Source: WHSW01 sp963705955
GTDB lineage: Bacteria > Actinomycetota > Thermoleophilia > Solirubrobacterales > 70-9
Direction: 5' to 3'
DNA length: 64,000 nucleotides
Assembly (NCBI GenBank): GCA_963705955.1
Contig: CAVPLH010000005.1
Span: forward strand, 124,001 to 188,000
Shown here: piece by piece, positions 1-8,559 of the stretch
Layout of the letters: each line of letters begins with the position of its first letter
Position numbering within the stretch: the stretch's first letter is position 1
Position numbers and translations under genes: made by a program
The notes under the pieces: model-generated
Seen by the model: the letters and a program-made list of their open reading frames with translations, nothing else
Database searches by the model: none
What the model was told of the DNA's origin: nothing

Positions 1-1
1 G

Positions 2-1003
2 CGCCGCTGCACGGCGGCGAAGGCGGAACGCCGCGCCCTCAGCGTCGGCCTCTGCGGGAACGCCGCCGAGCTGATACCGGAGCTCCTGACGCGCGGCTTC
101 GGGGCCGACATCGTCACCGATCAGACCAGCGCGCACGATCCGCTCGTCGGCTACATCCCCGCCGGGCTCTCGCTCGCGGAGGCCGATCAGCTGCGCGAGC
201 GCGACCCGGACGAGTACATCCGCCGGGCCCGCGCGTCGGCGGCGGCGCACTGCTTCGCGATGGTCGGCTTCATGGACGCGGGCGCCGAGGTGTTCGACTA
301 CGGCAACAGCCTCCGCCGCGAGGCCGAGCTCGGTGGTTTCGAGCGCGCCTTCGCGTACCCCGGCTTCGTCCCCGCCTACATCCGGCCGCTGTTCTGCGAG
401 GGCAAGGGCCCGTTCCGGTGGGCGGCGCTCTCGGGCGACCCGGCCGACATCGCCGCCACCGATCGGGCGGTGCTCGACGAGTTCGGAGACGACGAGGCCC
501 TCACCCGCTGGATCCGGATGGCGGGCGAGCGGATCGCGTTCCAGGGCCTGCCGGCGCGGATCTGCTGGCTCGGCTACGGCGAGCGGCGGCGACTCGGGCT
601 GCGGTTCAACGAGATGGTCGGCTCCGGCGAGCTGCGCGCCCCGATCGTGATCGGCCGCGACCACCTCGACTCGGGCTCGGTCGCCTCGCCGTACCGGGAG
701 ACCGAATCGATGGCCGACGGCTCCGACGCGATCGCCGACTGGCCGCTGCTCAACGCCCTCGTCAACACCGCCTGCGGGGCGAGCTGGGTGAGCATCCACG
801 ACGGCGGCGGCGTCGGGATCGGCCGCTCGATCCATGCCGGAATGGTCTGCGTCGCGGACGGCACCGCGCTCGCCGCCGAGAAGCTCGACCGTGTGCTGAC
901 GGCCGACCCGGGCATGGGCGTGATCCGCCACGCCGACGCCGGCTACGAGCGCGCGGTCGAGGTCGCCGCCGAGCGCGGCGTCCACGTTCCGATGGCCGAC
1001 TGA
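2..1003 (+). CDS. hutU: Urocanate hydratase, C-terminal part (cut by window edge)
   Basis: Urocanase converts urocanate to 4-imidazolone-5-propionate, the second step of histidine degradation, in the cytoplasm. About 333 codons are present against a family length of about 550, so the 5' part lies outside the window. The reading frame is open from base 2. Family-typical stretches are visible: 'VGFMDAGAEVFDYGNSLR', 'FAYPGFVPAYIRPLFCEGKG', the NAD-binding region with 'RICWLGYGER', and a C-terminal 'SWVSIHDGGGVGIGRSIHAG'. The gene ends 13 bp before the deformylase gene and is followed by hutF and hutI, which fits a hut operon. Identification is firm. Confidence 0.96.
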   Translation, partial: RRCTAAKAERRALSVGLCGNAAELIPELLTRGFGADIVTDQTSAHDPLVGYIPAGLSLAEADQLRERDPDEYIRRARASAAAHCFAMVGFMDAGAEVFDYGNSLRREAELGGFERAFAYPGFVPAYIRPLFCEGKGPFRWAALSGDPADIAATDRAVLDEFGDDEALTRWIRMAGERIAFQGLPARICWLGYGERRRLGLRFNEMVGSGELRAPIVIGRDHLDSGSVASPYRETESMADGSDAIADWPLLNALVNTACGASWVSIHDGGGVGIGRSIHAGMVCVADGTALAAEKLDRVLTADPGMGVIRHADAGYERAVEVAAERGVHVPMAD

Positions 1004-1016
1004 GGGCCGGGCGACG

Positions 1017-1592
1017 ATGACCGTCCTCGAGATCATCGAAGTCGGCCACCCGACGCTCCGCCGGCGATCCCGCGAGCTCGCACCCGAGGAGCTCGCGGCG
1101 GCCCGGACACAGCGGCTGATCGACGACATGATCGAGACGATGCGAGCCGCCGGCGGGGCCGGGATCGCGGCCAACCAGGTCGGCGAGACGGTGCGGATCG
1201 CGGTCGCGGAGGTCGACCACAACCCGCGCTATCCGTACAAGCCGCCGATCCCGCTGACCGTGTTCGTCAACCCCGTGATCGAGCCGCTCGATTCCGAGAC
1301 CGTGCAGATCAACGAAGGGTGCCTCTCGGTCCCGAACCTGCGCGGCGAGCTCGCCCGCCACGTGAACGTCCGGGTGCGCTACCTGGACCGTGAGGGCGGC
1401 GCCCACGACGAGGTGAAGCGGGGCCTCACGGCCGGCACCTTCCAGCACGAGGTCGACCACCTCGACGGCGTCCTCTTCCTCGACCGCGTCACCGATCCGC
1501 GGACGTTGACCACCTGGGAGCAGTTCGAGCGCTTCGGCCGCGACGAGTTCGTCGAGCGGATCACCGCCTTCGCCGAGCGGGTCGGGTCGTGA
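1017..1592 (+). CDS. def: Peptide deformylase family protein inside the hut operon
   Basis: 191 aa. All three deformylase motifs are intact: motif I 'GAGIAANQ', motif II 'EGCLS' and motif III 'HEVDHLDG', giving the metal ligands Cys and two His and the catalytic Glu. Known family members remove the formyl group from N-formylmethionine of new proteins. Compared with E. coli Def there is an insertion with 'YPYKPPIPLTVF' after motif I, and the C-terminus is longer. The stop TGA is the first base triplet of a tandem repeat array leading to hutF. Position between hutU and hutF is unusual for a housekeeping deformylase. HutF makes N-formylglutamate, whose formyl group must still be removed, so a role as N-formylglutamate deformylase is a plausible inference. 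An ordinary Def in a chance position is the alternative. Confidence 0.9.
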   Translation: MTVLEIIEVGHPTLRRRSRELAPEELAAARTQRLIDDMIETMRAAGGAGIAANQVGETVRIAVAEVDHNPRYPYKPPIPLTVFVNPVIEPLDSETVQINEGCLSVPNLRGELARHVNVRVRYLDREGGAHDEVKRGLTAGTFQHEVDHLDGVLFLDRVTDPRTLTTWEQFERFGRDEFVERITAFAERVGS

Positions 1593-1702
1593 GGCGGAGT
1601 CCGAAAGGACGGAGCCGAGCTGCGCCGTCGTTGAGGCGCCGGTCGTGAGGCGGAGTCCGAAAGGACGGAGCCGAGCTGCGCCGTCGTTGAGGCGCCTAAG
1701 CG
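1590..1702 (+). repeat. Two tandem copies (56 + 57 bp) of a structured repeat between def and hutF
   Basis: Copy 1 begins at 1590 on the def stop codon and copy 2 at 1646. The array ends where hutF starts with GTG at 1702. Each copy can form hairpin 1 (stem GTCC/GGAC closed by a GAAA loop, flanked by a purine internal loop GGA/GGA and GGC/GCC) and hairpin 2 (stem GCGCC/GGCGC with loop GTCGTTGA). Copy 1 reads as a 19-codon mini-ORF, GTG at 1589 to TGA at 1646-1648, whose stop overlaps the next GTG. Copy 2 carries one extra base and reads in frame into hutF. Related copies lie at 3032 and 42083. Confidence 0.93.
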
Positions 1703-3034
1703 TGAGGAGCTACTGGTGCGAGCTCGCCTGGCTCGGTGGCGAGCGGGCGGAGGCGGGGGTCGTGGTCGTTGTCGACGGGGCGCGTATCGCCACGGTCGAC
1801 GCCGGCGTCGAGGCTCCCCCGCCGGGAGCGGTACGGCTCGACGGCGTCACCCTGCCCGGGCTCGCGAACGCTCACTCACACGCCTTCCATCGCGCCCTGC
1901 GGGGGCGCGCCCAGCGCGCCGGCGGCAGCTTCTGGACCTGGCGCGAGCGTATGTACGAGGCGGCTGCCGGACTCGGTCCCGACGGCTACCGCCGTCTCGC
2001 GCGCGCGACCTTCGGCGAGATGGCGCTCGCCGGGATCACCGCCGTGGGCGAGTTCCATTATCTGCACCACGGCCCCGGGGGTGAGCCCTACGACGACCCG
2101 AACGAGCTCGGCAGGGCGATGATCGGCGCCGCTCAGGAGGCGGGAATCCGGATCACACTGCTGGACACGTGCTACCTGCACGGTGGGATCGGCGCTCCCC
2201 TGAACGAAGTCCAGCGGCGCTTTTCGGACGGCGATGCCGACGCCTGGGCGAAGCGCGTCGAGGCGCTCGCTGACGGGCCCGGTGTGCGGATCGGTGCGGC
2301 GATCCACAGCGTCCGCGCCGTCGACCCCGGCTCCGCCGCGACGGTCGCCGGCTGGGCCGCCGATCGCGACCGACCGCTGCACGCGCACGTCTCCGAGCAG
2401 CCGGCCGAGAACGAGGCTTGCGAGGACGCCTACGGGCGGACGCCGACCCGCGTGCTCGCCGACGCAGGCGCCCTTGCAGGCGCCGTTCACCGCCGTGCAC
2501 GCGACCCACCTCAGCGACCCGGACATCGCGCTGCTCGGCTCGCAGGGCTGCTGGTGCTGTCTCTGCCCGACGACCGAGCGCGACCTCGCCGACGGCATCG
2601 GCCCGGCTCGCCGGCTGGCCGATGCGGGCGCCTCGCTTTGCCTCGGCTCGGACTCCCACGCGGTGATCGACCAGTTCGAGGAGGCGCGCGCGCTCGAGCT
2701 CGACGAGCGGCTTGCGAGCGGCGAGCGCGGTCGCCACGGCGCCCCGTCCCTGCTCCGCGCCGCGACCGCCGACGGGCATCGCAGCATCGGCTGGCCCGAA
2801 GCCGGGACGATCGCGCCGGGCGCGCCGGCGGACCTGGTCACCGTCGGCCTCGGCGGCGTCCGCACCGCGGGAACCGAGCCCGGGACGGCGCTCGAGGCGG
2901 TCGTGTTCGCGGCCGGGGCGGCGGACGTCGACCGGGTGCTTTGCGCCGGTCGCGAGATCGTCCGCGACGGCGCCCACGTCACACTCGACGTTGCCCGCGA
3001 GTTGCGCGAATCGGTCGCTGCGGTGCTCCCATGA
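1702..3034 (+). CDS. hutF: Formimidoylglutamate deiminase (frame broken near 2485)
   Basis: HutF hydrolyses N-formimidoyl-L-glutamate to N-formyl-L-glutamate and ammonia in the Pseudomonas-type hut pathway. It is an amidohydrolase-superfamily enzyme. Visible are the metal site 'ANAHSHAFHRALRGR', 'FWTWRERMY', 'GEFHYLHH', 'HAHVSEQPAENEAC', 'VHATHLSD', 'CPTTERDLADG' and 'CLGSDSHAVIDQFEEAR'. The start GTG at 1702 gives the N-terminus VRSYWCELAWLGG. Up to about 2484 the protein is in frame 1 and from about 2486 in frame 2. One extra base within the duplicated motif GCAGGCGCC explains the shift. Because both halves are well conserved I favour a sequence error over a true pseudogene. The TGA stop (3032-3034) starts the next repeat array. 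Confidence 0.9.
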
Positions 3035-3141
3035 GGCGGAGTCCGAAGGACGAAGCCGAGGTGCGCCGATGTTGAGGCGCCTGCCATGAGGCGGAGTCCG
3101 AAGGACGAAGCCGAGGTGCGCCGATGTTGAGGCGCCTGCCG
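3032..3141 (+). repeat. Two tandem 55-bp copies of the structured repeat between hutF and hutI
   Basis: Copies begin at 3032 (hutF stop) and 3087, and the array ends on the hutI GTG at 3141. The sequence differs from the 1590 array but pairs the same way. Hairpin 1 has stem GTCC/GGAC with a GAA loop and internal loop GGA/GAA. Hairpin 2 has stem GCGCC/GGCGC with loop GATGTTGA. Each copy opens with ATG (3031 and 3086) and encodes a 14-residue mini-ORF beginning MRRSPKD that stops 10 nt before the next start. GAGG in hairpin 2 lies 8 nt ahead of each following start codon and could be its ribosome-binding site. Confidence 0.93.
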
Positions 3142-4316
3142 TGACCGCGACGGTGATCGACGACATCGGCCTCCTGGTCACCAACGACCCGGAGCTCGGC
3201 GAGGGTCCGCTCGGCATCGTCGCCGACGCCGCGCTGGTGATCGAGGATGGAGAGGTCGTGGCGGTCGAGCGTGCGGGCGCGACCGGCGACGCGCATCACG
3301 ACGCCGGCGGCCGCTGCCTGATTCCCGGCTTCGTCGACAGCCACACCCACCTTCTGTTCGCCGGCGACCGCGCCGATGAGTTCGCGGCCCGGATCGGCGG
3401 GACCCCCTACGAGGCGGGTGGGATCCGGATCACCACGAAGGCGACCCGCGCCGCCCCCGACGGCGAGCTGCTGGCGCTGGCTCATGCTCGACGCGCCGAG
3501 GCACGCGCCGCCGGGATCACCCATCAGGAGATCAAGTCGGGCTACGGGCTCACGGTCGAGTCCGAGGCGCGGCTCTGCCGGCTCGCCGCCGAGCTCACCG
3601 ACGACGTCACCTTCCTCGGGGCCCACCTGGTCCCGCCCGAGTACGAGGACCGTGCCGACGACTATGTCCGGCTCGTCTGCGGCGAGATGCTCGACGCCTG
3701 CCTTCCGTATTCGCGCTGGATCGACGTCTTCTGTGAGCGCGGCGCGTTCGATCTCGAGCAGTCGCGCGCCGTGCTCGGCGCCGGTCGCGACGCCGGCCTC
3801 GGGCTGCGGGTGCACGGCAACCAGCTCGGCCCCGGGCCCGGCGCGCAGCTCGCGGTCGAGATGGGGGCGGCCTCGGTCGATCACTGCACCTACCTCTCCG
3901 ACTCCGACGTCGAGGCGCTGGCCGCGAGTGAGACGGTCGCGACCTATCTCCCGGCCACCGACTTCTCGACCCGCCAGCCCTATCCGGACGCGCGCCGCGC
4001 GATCGATGCCGGGGTCTCGGTGGCGATCGCCACCAACACCAACCCCGGGTCCAGCTATACGACCTCGATGCCGTTCTGCATCGCTCTCGCGGTCCGCGAG
4101 CTCGGGATGACGATCGACGAGGCGCTACGCGCGGCCACCGTCGGTGGCGCCCGGGCTCTGCGACGCGACGACATCGGCCTGCTCGCCCCCGGCCGGCGCG
4201 CCGACGCGGTCCTGCTCGAGGCGCCGTCCTACGCCCACCTGATCTATCGACCGGGGGTGCCCCTGACACGCACGGTGCTGGTCGGCGGTGAGGTCGTCTT
4301 TCAGGGAGTGCCGTAG
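3141..4316 (+). CDS. hutI: Imidazolonepropionase
   Basis: 391 aa, normal for the family. HutI hydrolyses 4-imidazolone-5-propionate to N-formimidoylglutamate, linking hutU and hutF. Amidohydrolase signatures are clear: metal site 'FVDSHTHLLFAGDRADEF', substrate loop 'GGTPYEAGGI', 'EIKSGYGLT', 'GAHLVPPEY', 'RVHGNQLGPG', 'SVDHCTYLSD' and 'ATNTNPGSSY'. The GTG start sits at the exact end of the repeat array. The TAG stop overlaps the convergent protease gene by about 16 bp. Gene order is hutU-def-hutF-hutI rather than the enzymatic order. Confidence 0.96.
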   Translation: MTATVIDDIGLLVTNDPELGEGPLGIVADAALVIEDGEVVAVERAGATGDAHHDAGGRCLIPGFVDSHTHLLFAGDRADEFAARIGGTPYEAGGIRITTKATRAAPDGELLALAHARRAEARAAGITHQEIKSGYGLTVESEARLCRLAAELTDDVTFLGAHLVPPEYEDRADDYVRLVCGEMLDACLPYSRWIDVFCERGAFDLEQSRAVLGAGRDAGLGLRVHGNQLGPGPGAQLAVEMGAASVDHCTYLSDSDVEALAASETVATYLPATDFSTRQPYPDARRAIDAGVSVAIATNTNPGSSYTTSMPFCIALAVRELGMTIDEALRAATVGGARALRRDDIGLLAPGRRADAVLLEAPSYAHLIYRPGVPLTRTVLVGGEVVFQGVP

Positions 4317-7042
4317 ACCTGGAACTCCGACAGGTCGATGAAGTTGGCCGCCGCCGGGCCTCCGCCCCAAGGTGCCGACGGTCGTGAACGGGGTCGCCTG
4401 CTGCTGCCCCAGCCCGACGCGAGCGAGATGTCGAGGCGCGCCGGGGCCGCAGCCGGAGGCGGTGAGGTCCGGCGGGCTCGCCGAGATCAGCGTCGCGCCG
4501 CTCGCCAGATCGGCCTGGTCGCGTGCAGCTTGAAGTTCTGCGTCTGGGTCGTTGCGCCGAGCGCCAGGTTCGTGACCGTGTCCGGGTTGTGTCCCGGCGC
4601 CGACGCGGTGACCGACGGGTACGTGTGCGGCGCGATGCGCTTGATCACGTAGCGCCCGTTGGCGTTGGTCTGGTCGACGAGGTCGCCCGGCCCCTCGATC
4701 TCGACAATCGCGTTGGCGATCGGGGTCCCGGCGCCGGCCTCCCGGACCAGCCCCCGCAGCGTCCCGCAAGCGATCTGGTTGCAGTTCGGGGGAGTCGAGA
4801 AGTCCTGATTCGGGGAGGTGTCGTTCGAGCCCTGATCGCCGGCGAAGTAACCCATGCCGCGCTTCGCGAACACCTTCCAGATCCGCGACTTGTTCGCGCC
4901 GCCGTTGATCGCGACGTCGGCCTGGACGATCGCGTTGCGCATCTCGAGGTAGCTCGGATCCGGAGGCGCGAGCTCCATCGCGCGCGTGATCAGGTTGCGA
5001 ACCGTCGTGATCCCGGCGCCGTCCAGGGTGCCGCCACCGAGGTCGGCGACGAACCGCTGGCGCAGGTCCCAGAGCGTCTGCGCCCAGATCTCGCCGTCGG
5101 CGTGAAACTCCGGCTGGCACGGGGCACAGAGGATCTTGCCCATGTCGCCGAGCGTGTAACCGCCTGAGCCCGCGTTCCCGGCGCCCGGGCAGTCCGGGTC
5201 GGCGCCGGAGCCGCGGTTGCAGTCGAGCCCCTCGGTGCGGAGGCTGTGGATGTCGCCGCCCATCACGTAGACGGCCATGTTGATCTCGCCGTTGTCCGCG
5301 GTGTCGGTCTCGTCGAGGTCGTGCCCCTCGAGGTAGTCCATCGCGTACCAATCGCTCCACCCCTCGCCCATCGCCCGCGACTGGAACGCCCGCAGCGCCG
5401 GGTTGCCGGACGAGTCGAGCACGAGGCGGTTCGAGAGCCCGTGCGTGTACTCGTGGTAGATCACCGAGGCGTCGTCGCCACCGTTCGACTCCGGGACCGA
5501 GGTCCCGCCCAGGTCGGCGAACAGGTACATCTGCATCCGCGGCGGCGTGCCGTCGGCGGGCGTGTTCATGTTCGCGTTGTTGATGTGGTTGGTGTCGGGC
5601 GTCCCCGGGATCGCGCCGACCGAGTGATCGCTATCGGCGCCGTCGACGACCTCGGCGTTGACGGCGTCGGTGCCCTCGAAGTTGCCCGCGGCGGAGGTGA
5701 ACCCGAACGGCGCCCCGGCCAGCCAATCGTGGAAGTTGTTGACGAAGTAGTAGACCTGGGTCGCGTTCTGGCGCAGGTTCGGGCGCCACCCGAAGCCGAA
5801 ATCGAAGCCGGGGTTGGTGGTGACCGACCACGAGCACTGCGGGAAGACCGTGAAGCAGTTCGAGCTCAGGTGACTCGGGTTCGGGTTCGGCTGGAACGTG
5901 TAGTTCCAGGTCGCCGGAGAGCTCGGGCCGATCTCGCCGCACTCCGGGCAGTTGCCGAACGGGGTATCGGGGACGTTGTTGTCGTCGACGTCGGTGTAGA
6001 CGTGCCCGTTCGTCCCCTGGAGCTGTGTCGCCTGCGTGTTCCACGAGGCCGGGAACGCGGTCAGCGACTGCGTCCCGCTGGCGGGCGAGCACTCGGCGCA
6101 GACCTGGTTGATGTTCGGCGAGTACTGCCACACGGCACCGCTCGCGAAGTCGACGGTGTTCTGGCGCAGGAGCACCTCGCCGGAGGAGGCGTCGAGCACG
6201 TACTCGTAGATCTCGGTCGAGGACGCCTTCGCGGTCACCCGCCAGGCGAGCCGGGTGTCCCCGGAGTCGGCGGTGAACAGGACCAGCCGGGCGTCGTCGC
6301 CGCCGGCGAAATCGGTCGCGCGATCGGGGCCGCTGCTGCTGCGGACCGCGGGCACGCGCCTCTCCGAGCCGGCGTCGTCGAGCGCCGCGCCGAGCGCGTC
6401 GCGAGCGGAGAGCCGTGGCGCGACGCTGCGGATCGCGGCCAGCCCCGCGACCGGTGAGCCGATCAGGTTGATCAGCCGCCCGTCGCCGGTCACGTTCGCG
6501 TAGAGCCCGTTCTCGAACGCCTCGACCCCGTCGACGGACTGGGCCCAGATCAGGTGGGTGATCTGTGACGTATCCGTGTAGTCGCGGGTCAGCCGCAGGC
6601 CGTCGAGGTCGGCGCGGTCGAGCCCGAGCGCCGCCGCGTTGGCGCGCGCGTAGCCGAGCGCGACCTGCTCCGGGCTCGCCGAGCTCGGGCCGGTGAGAAA
6701 GCCGTCGAGGCGCGCGACGACGCGCGGCGTGCCGGTCGCCGGGTCGGTCTCGAAGACGCCCTCGGGCCCGAGCGAGCCGCGCAGCTCCGCGCGCGCCGCC
6801 GGCGACCCGGCCGGCTCGGTCGACCGCGCTGCGGCCGCCTCGCGGACGTCGATCGAGCGCAGGCCCTGGTCGGGCACGGTCGAGGGCAGGGCTCCGCCGG
6901 AGCCGGCGAATGCGCCCGAGCCGGCGCCGTCGCCGCGCTGGGGCGGCGCGGTCGCCGCTGCCGCGGGCGGCAGGGCGATCACGACGACGGCTGCGGCGGC
7001 AAAGGCGCCCCTGCGAAGAATCCACTTTGCCGATGACTCGAT
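4301..7042 (-). CDS. Secreted M36 (fungalysin-type) metalloprotease, 3' end frame-disrupted
   Basis: An extracellular zinc protease. The N-terminal half contains an FTP/PepSY-like propeptide region ('LDGFLTGPSSASPEQVALGYARANAA' region). The catalytic part has the zinc motif 'VIYHEYTHGLSNRL' and the third-ligand motif 'MGEGWSDWYAMDYLEG'. A carboxypeptidase-regulatory-like beta domain ('LRGLVREAGAGTPIANAIVE') follows. The main frame is open to 4487, but similarity continues through several frame changes between about 4510 and 4330 to a discoidin-like end 'FIDLSEFQVYGTP' and TGA at 4301-4303. The first standard start codon (GTG, 6982) would cut the signal peptide. Twenty codons upstream an ATC at 7042 lies 8 nt after GGGAGG and opens a full signal peptide (SSAKWILRRGAFAAAAVVV). 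A non-canonical start or a miscalled ATG are both possible. Confidence 0.88.
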
Positions 7043-7246
7043 GGCAGTTACCTCCCGACTGAGCTGGAACGAGCTGCCGGGGCCGACCGTGATCGCCCGC
7101 GGCGTCCCTGAATCGCGGGCGCCACGGTATCAACCGCGGTCGGGGCTCGATTCAGTAGTTCTCCGCAACGATCGTGGTCGCGATCGGCGCCCGGCCGGGC
7201 GAGATCAGCGCCGCTCGGCACCGCCAAGCAGGTTGTGGTTTCGCCA

Positions 7247-7319
7247 CGCCCCGGGCAGGATTCGAACCTGCGACACCGGCCTTAGGAGGGCCGTGCTCTA
7301 TCCCCTGAGCTACCGGGGC
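7247..7319 (-). tRNA. tRNA-Arg (anticodon CCU)
   Basis: The minus strand folds into a standard cloverleaf of 73 nt. The acceptor stem is GCCCCGG paired with CCGGGGC plus discriminator G. The D arm contains AGCTCAGGGGATAGAGC. The anticodon stem is CGGCC/GGCCG with loop CTCCTAA, giving anticodon CCT (reads AGG). The T arm is CAGGTTCGAATCCTG. The 3' CCA is not encoded. It lies between the protease and the PHP phosphatase genes, both on the same strand. The 205 bp between it and the protease start shows no other feature that I can support. Confidence 0.97.
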
Positions 7320-7415
7320 CGTTATGCGCCAGAGCGTAGCCGCGACGCCCCGCGGTCACCCCACTCGACGCCGCCGTGGCCGTGATCGAGGCTCGCGCCG
7401 CGATCCGTCCGAGGC

Positions 7416-8153
7416 TCACGCGGCGAGTGTGACCGGGTACGGCGGCTCGACCGGGTGCCCGCGCAGGATCGCGGTCGGAGCGGCGCGGGCGATCCAGTCG
7501 ACGTGATCACGCAGCGCCGCGACCTCCCAGAGGCGCTCGAGCCCTGTGGAGAGAGCGAACGGCGATCCGGGCCGCGACGAGTGGGCGTCGCTTCCGAGCA
7601 CGTGGACGAGCCCCTGACCGGCGAGCTCGAGCATCATCGCCGACGCGGGCCCGTCAACGATCAGGCCCGCGGTCATCTGCACCAGTGCGCCGCGATCGAC
7701 GAGGTCGGCGAGGCGCTCGGCGGTGTCGGCGGCGGCGTGGCGCTCCGGATGGGCGATCAAGCTGCGGTAGCCGCGGCGCCGGAGCCCTTCGACGGCGTCG
7801 CGAAGCGAGTCGGTGAGCGGCCCCGGTGCGGGTTCGAGCAGCACCCAGCTCCCGCCTCCGAGCGCGACCAGGTCGAGCTCGGACGCGTCGAGCCCGGCGA
7901 GCGCCGCCTCGGCCACCTCACCGCCGCCCACCACCCGCACGTCGATCCCGAGGCTCGCAAGCTTCTCGTCGACCTCGGCGACCCGCGCCGCGAGCTCGTC
8001 GATCGCGACCTCGTGGTCGCGACGGATGTGAGGCGTCGCGCAGATCACCTCGATCCCGTCGTCGAATGCCTGGCGGGCCATCGCGACGCTGTCGGCGAGA
8101 TCGACCGCGCCGTCGTCGAGCGCAGGGAGGATGTGGCAGTGCAGATCGATCAA
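7416..8153 (-). CDS. PHP-domain tyrosine-protein phosphatase, CpsB/YwqE type
   Basis: 245 aa, TTG start. The N-terminal motif 'IDLHCHILPALDDGAVD' is the diagnostic first metal-binding motif of the CpsB/Wzb-type PHP phosphatases, which dephosphorylate tyrosine kinases that control capsule or exopolysaccharide chain length. Further metal ligands occur in 'ICATPHIRRDH', 'RSLIAHPERH' and 'HVLGSDAHSSRPGSP'. No capsule genes or partner kinase are seen in this window, so the substrate is unknown. A promiscuous PHP phosphoesterase is the alternative. Confidence 0.88.
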   Translation of the reverse strand: MIDLHCHILPALDDGAVDLADSVAMARQAFDDGIEVICATPHIRRDHEVAIDELAARVAEVDEKLASLGIDVRVVGGGEVAEAALAGLDASELDLVALGGGSWVLLEPAPGPLTDSLRDAVEGLRRRGYRSLIAHPERHAAADTAERLADLVDRGALVQMTAGLIVDGPASAMMLELAGQGLVHVLGSDAHSSRPGSPFALSTGLERLWEVAALRDHVDWIARAAPTAILRGHPVEPPYPVTLAA

Positions 8154-8197
8154 CGCCCGGCGAGCCTACGCGGCCGCCGGGGCCGGTGCGTGATCGC

Positions 8198-8434
8198 TCA
8201 GGAGCGGTCGTCCGGGGTCGGCTGCTCGATCGATGTCGGGCCGCTCGACTGGCTCTGGTCGTCGGGGCTGCCGAGCGCGATCGCCCCCGCGACAGCGATC
8301 ACGACGGCGCCTCCGCCGGCTCCCGCGAAGACCCGCCAGCGGCGTTTGACGACCGCGCCGTGGGGCCTCGGTCGCGGCCCGCTCGCCTGCGGCGCGGTCT
8401 CGCCGGCGTCCGGTCTCGGTCCTGCGTCGCTCAT
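8198..8434 (-). CDS. Small single-pass membrane protein, unknown function
   Basis: About 78 aa. The start ATG at 8434 (MSDAGPRPDAGE) has GAAGGAG 7 nt upstream and is preferred over the ATG 15 codons earlier. The protein has a short hydrophilic Pro-rich N-terminus, a basic patch VVKRRWR, one transmembrane segment (VFAGAGGGAVVIAVAGAIAL) and a short acidic tail ending PTPDDRS. No family recognised. It lies 44 bp upstream of the PHP phosphatase on the same strand and may be co-transcribed. Confidence 0.6.
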   Translation of the reverse strand: MSDAGPRPDAGETAPQASGPRPRPHGAVVKRRWRVFAGAGGGAVVIAVAGAIALGSPDDQSQSSGPTSIEQPTPDDRS

Positions 8435-8559
8435 CGCTGCTCCTTCGGGGTGAGGGTTCCGAAGCGGCCACATAGCCAATCGGGTCCCCCTAAAGACTGT
8501 CCAATCCGGCTCGGAGCGGTGGCGTCAGGCCGACGACGGGCGCCGGAGCGCGACGCGGC

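Noticed and set aside
1590..1702. The repeat as an insertion sequence or MITE remnant.
   Set aside because: There are no terminal inverted repeats or clear target duplications, and the exact gene-junction placement with preserved frames does not resemble random transposition. A REP-like origin is not excluded.
6693..7385. A plus-strand frame covering 6693-7385.
   Set aside because: It crosses the tRNA-Arg gene and is antisense to the protease; no domain.
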